Part shown: piece by piece, positions 52,022 to 55,615 of the stretch
Numbering within the stretch: position 1 is the stretch's first letter
Layout: every line of letters begins with the position of its first letter
Source of the DNA: Terriglobia bacterium
Lineage (GTDB): Bacteria; Acidobacteriota; Terriglobia; Acidiferrales; UBA7541
Assembly (NCBI GenBank): GCA_020073375.1
Contig: JAIQFG010000021.1
Span: 1 to 55,615, forward strand
Reading direction: 5' to 3'
DNA: 55,615 nt
Notes under the pieces: model-generated
Database searches by the model: none
Told to the model about the DNA's origin: nothing
The model's input: the letters and a program-made list of their open reading frames with translations, nothing else
Program-made: the position numbers and the translations under genes

Positions 52022-52915
52022 ATGGCCGCGGCAACAACTGCGATAGAATCGCCAGCCATGACGGCCGAAACCGAGATTCGACTGGGCACCTCCGCATTCA
52101 CGGCGGCGGGATGGGAAAGCGCTTTCTATCCGCCGGGGATGAAACCGTCCGAATACCTGAGTTACTACGCAACGCAGTTCGACACCGTGGAGGTCGACAG
52201 CACGTTTTACCGCACGCCCGCCATCTCCACCGTGAAGGGCTGGTACGCGAAAACTCCGCCGGGATTTCTGTTTGCCGCGAAAGTGCCGCAAATCATCACG
52301 CACGAAAAGGCTCTGCGCGATTGCGATCAGGACGTCAAACAGTATTTTCAGGCGATGGATTGCCTCGGGGAAAAACTGGGCCCTCTGCTGTTTCAGTTCG
52401 GGTACTTCAACAAGAAGGCGTTTGCCGGCGTCGCGGAATTTCTTGCGCGGCTTGTGCCATTTCTGAAAAAACTTCCGAAGGGCTACCGGTTTGCCCTGGA
52501 AATACGAAACAAGAACTGGCTCGTGCCGGAATTTGTCGATGCGCTCAGAGAGCGGCATGTTGCGCTTGCGCTGGTGGACCACGTTTGGATGCCGCGCCCC
52601 CGCCAGCTGTTTGAAAAATTTGATCCCATCACGGCGGACTTCGCTTACGTGCGCTGGATCGGAGACCGCAAGGGAATCGAGGAGAAAACCAAAACGTGGA
52701 CCAAAACGATTCTGGACCGCGGCGCGGACTTGACCGAGTGGGTTGAGGTCCTGAAGCCGGTTCACAAACGCAAAATTCAGATTCTGGCGTTCGCGAACAA
52801 TCACTATGCCGGCTACGGGCCGGGCACGATCGAACAGTTTCGGGAACTGTGGCAGCGCAAAGGCGGCGGCAAGATTTCGTCGCCGCAAAGGGAAAAGCGG
52901 ACGCTGTTTGAGTAG
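52022..52915 (+). CDS. DUF72 family protein
   Basis: A 297-residue protein. The pattern IRLGTSAFTAAGW, FDTVEVDSTFYR, FAAKVPQIITHEK, LEIRNKNWL and FANNHYAGYGP are DUF72 markers. A TIM-barrel fold is expected; a nuclease or glycosidase-like role has been discussed for relatives, without proof. The start may instead be the ATG at 52058 (MTAETEIRLG), which lies eight bases after a TAGAAT -10-like box and could be leaderless. Confidence 0.88.
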   Translation: MAAATTAIESPAMTAETEIRLGTSAFTAAGWESAFYPPGMKPSEYLSYYATQFDTVEVDSTFYRTPAISTVKGWYAKTPPGFLFAAKVPQIITHEKALRDCDQDVKQYFQAMDCLGEKLGPLLFQFGYFNKKAFAGVAEFLARLVPFLKKLPKGYRFALEIRNKNWLVPEFVDALRERHVALALVDHVWMPRPRQLFEKFDPITADFAYVRWIGDRKGIEEKTKTWTKTILDRGADLTEWVEVLKPVHKRKIQILAFANNHYAGYGPGTIEQFRELWQRKGGGKISSPQREKRTLFE

Positions 52916-52987
52916 GACACGCTTCAGCTTGTCGAATTTTTGCTCCCCGTCAAAGTCAAAACCGACAGGCTGAAGCCTGTCCTACTC
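52912..52987. repeat. GTAG/CTAC-type hairpin element, core type A, holding both stop codons
   Basis: The left end GAGTAGGACACGCTTCAGC and right end CAGGCTGAAGCCTGTCCTAC lie at the convergent junction of the DUF72 and MFS genes. The TAG stop of DUF72 is part of the left GTAG, and the MFS TGA stop (52986-52988) straddles the right edge of the element. Confidence 0.85.
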
Positions 52988-54344
52988 AAGCCCGCAACTC
53001 TTCGATGGCTTCCGTTTCCGTACGATCCCCGGGCATTTTTTTCTTTCGCAGCAGGCTCAGCAAGGTTGCGGCCGCGGCGCACAGCGCGGGGATCGCTCCG
53101 GCCAGCAAAATTTGCCGCGGTCCCCATCGCAACGTCAGCATCAGGCCGCCGAGCATGGGGCCGATAATCGAACCGATCCTGCCAACCCCAAGCGCCCAGC
53201 CCACTCCTGTCGATCGAATCGCGGTGGGATAAAACATGGCGGCGACCGCGCCCAGACCCCCCTGCGCGCTTTGCACCGCGAATCCCAGAACCAGCGTGAT
53301 GATCATTGTCAGCAGAAGCGTTTGCGAAAATGCGAGCGCCGCAATGAGCAGCGTGGACCCCGCGAATTCCACCAGCAGGACCGTGAACGCTCCCCAACGT
53401 TCCATCATGTACCCGGCCACGAACGACCCGGCCAATCCCCCGGCGCTGAACAACACGACCGCCGTAATTCCCGCCGAAACGGGCGCTCCCGCCTGCTGCA
53501 ACAGGGACGGCAGCCAGCTCACCACGAAATACAGGATCAGCAGGTTCATGAAAAAGGGAATCCAAAGCAGAATCGTGCCGAGCGCGCGCCCATCCTTGAA
53601 CAGGTGGATTACAGGCATGGATTTGCGGCGATCTGCGCGCGACAACCCGGCATACAAATCCGGGTCGGCCAGGTCCGGGGAAATTCGCGCCATGATTTTC
53701 GCGATTTTCCGGTGATCGGCCCCGCGCACCTCGAGGAAACGCACCGACTCGGGAAGCGTCAAAATCAAGACGAACGAAACTGCCAACGGCAGGATGCCTC
53801 CCGCATAGAAGACCGATTGCCAGCCCCACCGCGGAAGAATCACCCAAGCCACCACCCCGCCGAGGATTGCGCCGAGCGGCATCCCGCAAAAAAGGATGCT
53901 CACGTACACCGAGAGCATGCGCTTCGGGGCATACTCCGAGAGCAGCGCGACGACGTTGGCCAGCGCGCCTCCCAGGCCAAGGCCCGTTAGAAATCTCAGC
54001 AGTTCCAGTTGTGAGAGGGACGTCGCGCGCGGCGTAAGAGCGGCAAAAACGCCGAACGAAATTGTGCTGGCGACGATCGGCCACTTGCGGCCCCAGCGAT
54101 CGGCAAACAGGCCCGCGGTCATCGACGAAATCATCAATCCGAACAGCGCCGCGCCAAACACCGGGCCGAAAGTGCGCACCGGAATGTGCATGGAACCCGC
54201 CATGGATGGAGCCAGGAATCCGATGCTCTGCGCGTCAAAGCCGTCGAGGACGATCACCATGCCGCACAGCGCCATGGTCGCCATTTGAAAACGGCTCAAG
54301 GGTCGCTGGTCGATCAGATCGCTGACGGTGGCCGCGCGATTCAT
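52986..54344 (-). CDS. MFS transporter, aromatic acid:H+ symporter (AAHS)-like
   Basis: About 452 residues from the ATG at 54344 (GGAG upstream). VLDGFDAQSIGFLAP in helix 1 is the AAHS marker; the loop 2-3 signature is AGLFADRWGRKWP. Twelve helices. Family members import benzoate-type acids. The nearby genes give no sign of an aromatic pathway. Confidence 0.88.
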   Translation of the reverse strand: MNRAATVSDLIDQRPLSRFQMATMALCGMVIVLDGFDAQSIGFLAPSMAGSMHIPVRTFGPVFGAALFGLMISSMTAGLFADRWGRKWPIVASTISFGVFAALTPRATSLSQLELLRFLTGLGLGGALANVVALLSEYAPKRMLSVYVSILFCGMPLGAILGGVVAWVILPRWGWQSVFYAGGILPLAVSFVLILTLPESVRFLEVRGADHRKIAKIMARISPDLADPDLYAGLSRADRRKSMPVIHLFKDGRALGTILLWIPFFMNLLILYFVVSWLPSLLQQAGAPVSAGITAVVLFSAGGLAGSFVAGYMMERWGAFTVLLVEFAGSTLLIAALAFSQTLLLTMIITLVLGFAVQSAQGGLGAVAAMFYPTAIRSTGVGWALGVGRIGSIIGPMLGGLMLTLRWGPRQILLAGAIPALCAAAATLLSLLRKKKMPGDRTETEAIEELRA

Positions 54345-54546
54345 GCAGTCTCCACGGAACTCAAGGGCGCTTCCCATTCACGGAAGAAAGATGCGCCGAC
54401 GCTAGCACATGAGGGGAATGCATTCAACGAAGTTGAGTTGTGGGGACCGGGTTCTCTACGCGCCGCGGAAATCCCAGAGCCTGAAAACCTGAGCTGTATT
54501 ATCGGCTCGGTCGGCAATTGATCTTTTGCGAGGCTCTGTTGCTGCG

Positions 54547-54568
54547 GTCCGCCTCTTCAGAGGCGGAG
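54547..54568. repeat. Half hairpin element, core type D
   Basis: CCGCCTCTTCAGAGGCGG is a perfect hairpin equal to the left core of the element at 46823. A second arm is not seen. Confidence 0.6.
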
Positions 54569-54769
54569 TTTCCGCTCCGGCGTTGCGGCAGCCGAGCATC
54601 ATTTTCGCATACACCAATTTATGAGAATTTTGTGTATGGATGCTGGTATGCAACCGGTCTTCGGGAGGAGAGGAGTATTCTGGAATTTTTGCTGCTCCGC
54701 CAAATGGGTTCCCGCCATTTTTTGGATGCAGAACATCTTTTTTTTAAGGCTGCTTTTCCACGCCGTTCC

Positions 54770-54798
54770 TTGTGTCTGCCACCCGAAGCGGGTATGGT
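54770..54798 (+). promoter_or_regulatory. Promoter for a likely leaderless permease mRNA
   Basis: TTGTGT at 54770-54775, 17 bp, TATGGT at 54793-54798. The ATG at 54804 is only five bases after the -10 box, so transcription would begin at or near the start codon. Confidence 0.5.
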
Positions 54799-54803
54799 AC
54801 GGC

Positions 54804-55615
54804 ATGGCCGCCGACCACAATTCCGTGAATCCGCCTTCTTCCGCCCCCAGCCTGCCCGCAACCGCGCCAAAAATTCACACTGGGGATTACGGATTGCGCG
54901 GCGAGATTCTCTCGCCGATGGAAACGTTGGCGCAATCGGTTTCCACCGTTGCGCCTACCTCGACTCCGGCAGCCACGATTCCGCTGGTGGCGGCGCTGGC
55001 GGGCAACGGCACCTGGCTCGCTTACTTCCTGGCGACGATCGCGATCCTGCTGGTGGCCTGGTGCGTCAGCCGGTTCGCGAAGCATTCCGCTTCTCCCGGA
55101 TCGCTGTACACGTATGCGTCGATGATCTTGCCTCCCTGGATGGGCGCGGTCGCCGCCTGGAGCCTGCTGCTGGCCTATGTTGCCACCGCATCGAGCGTCA
55201 TTGGCGGATTCTATAATTTTGCAAACCTGCTTGCAGTTCACTTTGCGGGCCGCGAATTTTCCACGGTGGCTCTGGCTCTGCTGGTTACTGGAGCGTCTGT
55301 CTGGACCGCGTGGCGGGACGTCAAAATCTCCGCTCGATTGATGCTGTGGATTGAGGCCGTGTCACTGCTTGTAATCCTCGCGGTGGTCATACCCGTTCTG
55401 ATCCGCCACGGAGTGCATTGGGATCCCGACCAGATCCACTTGAGTGGGATGACCGGCAGCGGATTGCGGCTCGGACTTGTGCTGGCCATGTTCAGCTTTG
55501 TGGGATTTGAGAGCGCCACGACGCTTGGCGCGGAGGCGCGAAATCCATTGAAGACCATCCCGCGCGCCGTGCTGCAGTGCGCCGTCATCGCCGGCGGATT
55601 TTTTATTGTTTCGTC
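54804..55615 (+). CDS. APC-family amino-acid permease (cut by window end)
   Basis: The frame is open from the ATG at 54804 to the right edge (270 codons), so the gene is partial. After an N-terminal soluble part (about 1-35: MAADHNSVNPPSSAP), helix 1 has SVSTVAPTSTPAA and later SMILPPWMGAVAAW; GFESATTLGAEARNP near 240-255 is the APC-family marker. It should import amino acids or related compounds. The promoter at 54770 suggests a leaderless mRNA. Confidence 0.88.
   Translation, partial: MAADHNSVNPPSSAPSLPATAPKIHTGDYGLRGEILSPMETLAQSVSTVAPTSTPAATIPLVAALAGNGTWLAYFLATIAILLVAWCVSRFAKHSASPGSLYTYASMILPPWMGAVAAWSLLLAYVATASSVIGGFYNFANLLAVHFAGREFSTVALALLVTGASVWTAWRDVKISARLMLWIEAVSLLVILAVVIPVLIRHGVHWDPDQIHLSGMTGSGLRLGLVLAMFSFVGFESATTLGAEARNPLKTIPRAVLQCAVIAGGFFIVS

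Larger units (their letters stand above)
54345..54803. other. Divergent intergenic region
   Basis: About 459 bp without a convincing gene. It contains a half hairpin element (54547-54568), AT-rich stretches, and the promoter of the permease at its right end. A short open frame at 54456-54653 (minus) shows no family pattern. Confidence 0.6.

Noticed and set aside
6543..54568. Repeated palindromes considered as a CRISPR array
   Set aside because: They are dispersed singly between genes, without regular spacers or cas genes.
54456..54653. A 65-codon open frame on the minus strand in the divergent gap
   Set aside because: No ribosome-binding site or family pattern, and it includes a hairpin element.

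Overview
The window looks like a chromosomal segment of a soil-type Acidobacteriota genome. This is inferred, not proven. The clues are a GC-rich composition, DUF6152 proteins, exported multihaem cytochromes of the photosynthetic-reaction-centre-cytochrome family, DUF4382/DUF5666 lipoproteins, a sigma factor paired with a bactofilin-type anti-sigma protein, and many small palindromic intergenic elements. I see no phage, transposase, CRISPR array or rRNA operon. Two tRNA genes (Ser-TGA, Pro-GGG) and one structured, 6S-like RNA candidate are present.

Layout. 1-4.7 kb: tRNA-Ser, a DUF6152 protein with an exported partner, a Gfo/Idh/MocA oxidoreductase and an MFS carrier. 4.8-8.9 kb (minus): three exported c-type cytochrome proteins, one fused to a Vgb-like propeller. 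9.4-12.7 kb: an overlapping glycosyltransferase, methyltransferase and GT39-like operon. 12.9-20.4 kb: exported DUF6282 and Tat-type MmgE/PrpD proteins, PH-domain protein, adenosine deaminase, PilZ protein, M20 peptidase and DUF169 protein. 20.7-26.4 kb: HU, a TPR protein coupled to a ClC channel, and an NAD-salvage pair (nicotinate phosphoribosyltransferase and nicotinamidase-like hydrolase). 26.4-33 kb: a TMTC-like membrane protein with TPRs, an MFS carrier, a DUF1648 protein, the structured RNA, threonine dehydratase and an alpha-oxoamine synthase. 33.3-40.4 kb: a DUF4382/DUF5666 lipoprotein, the ECF sigma and anti-sigma/bactofilin pair, an LVIVD-repeat protein, and a second copy of the DUF6152/partner pair. 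40.5-44.4 kb (minus): crotonase and CoA-transferase, an orphan TolQ/ExbB-like protein, and an alpha/beta hydrolase broken by one stop codon. 44.5-50.7 kb: Der with an unusual insert, MerR regulator, tRNA-Pro, SurE, a single-domain response regulator and a glycogen-debranching-type enzyme. 50.9-55.6 kb: a glycine-zipper exported protein, DUF72 protein, an AAHS-type MFS carrier and an amino-acid permease cut by the window end.

The most striking non-coding feature is a set of about 15 short intergenic elements built from hairpins. Most begin GTAG and end CTAC, but with at least four different hairpin cores. They occupy seven of the ten convergent gene junctions. Other points worth checking are the 24-bp inverted match between the Der insert and the merR leader, the anti-sigma/bactofilin fusion, the crotonase lacking both catalytic glutamates, the single nonsense codon in the hydrolase and the 6S-like RNA.
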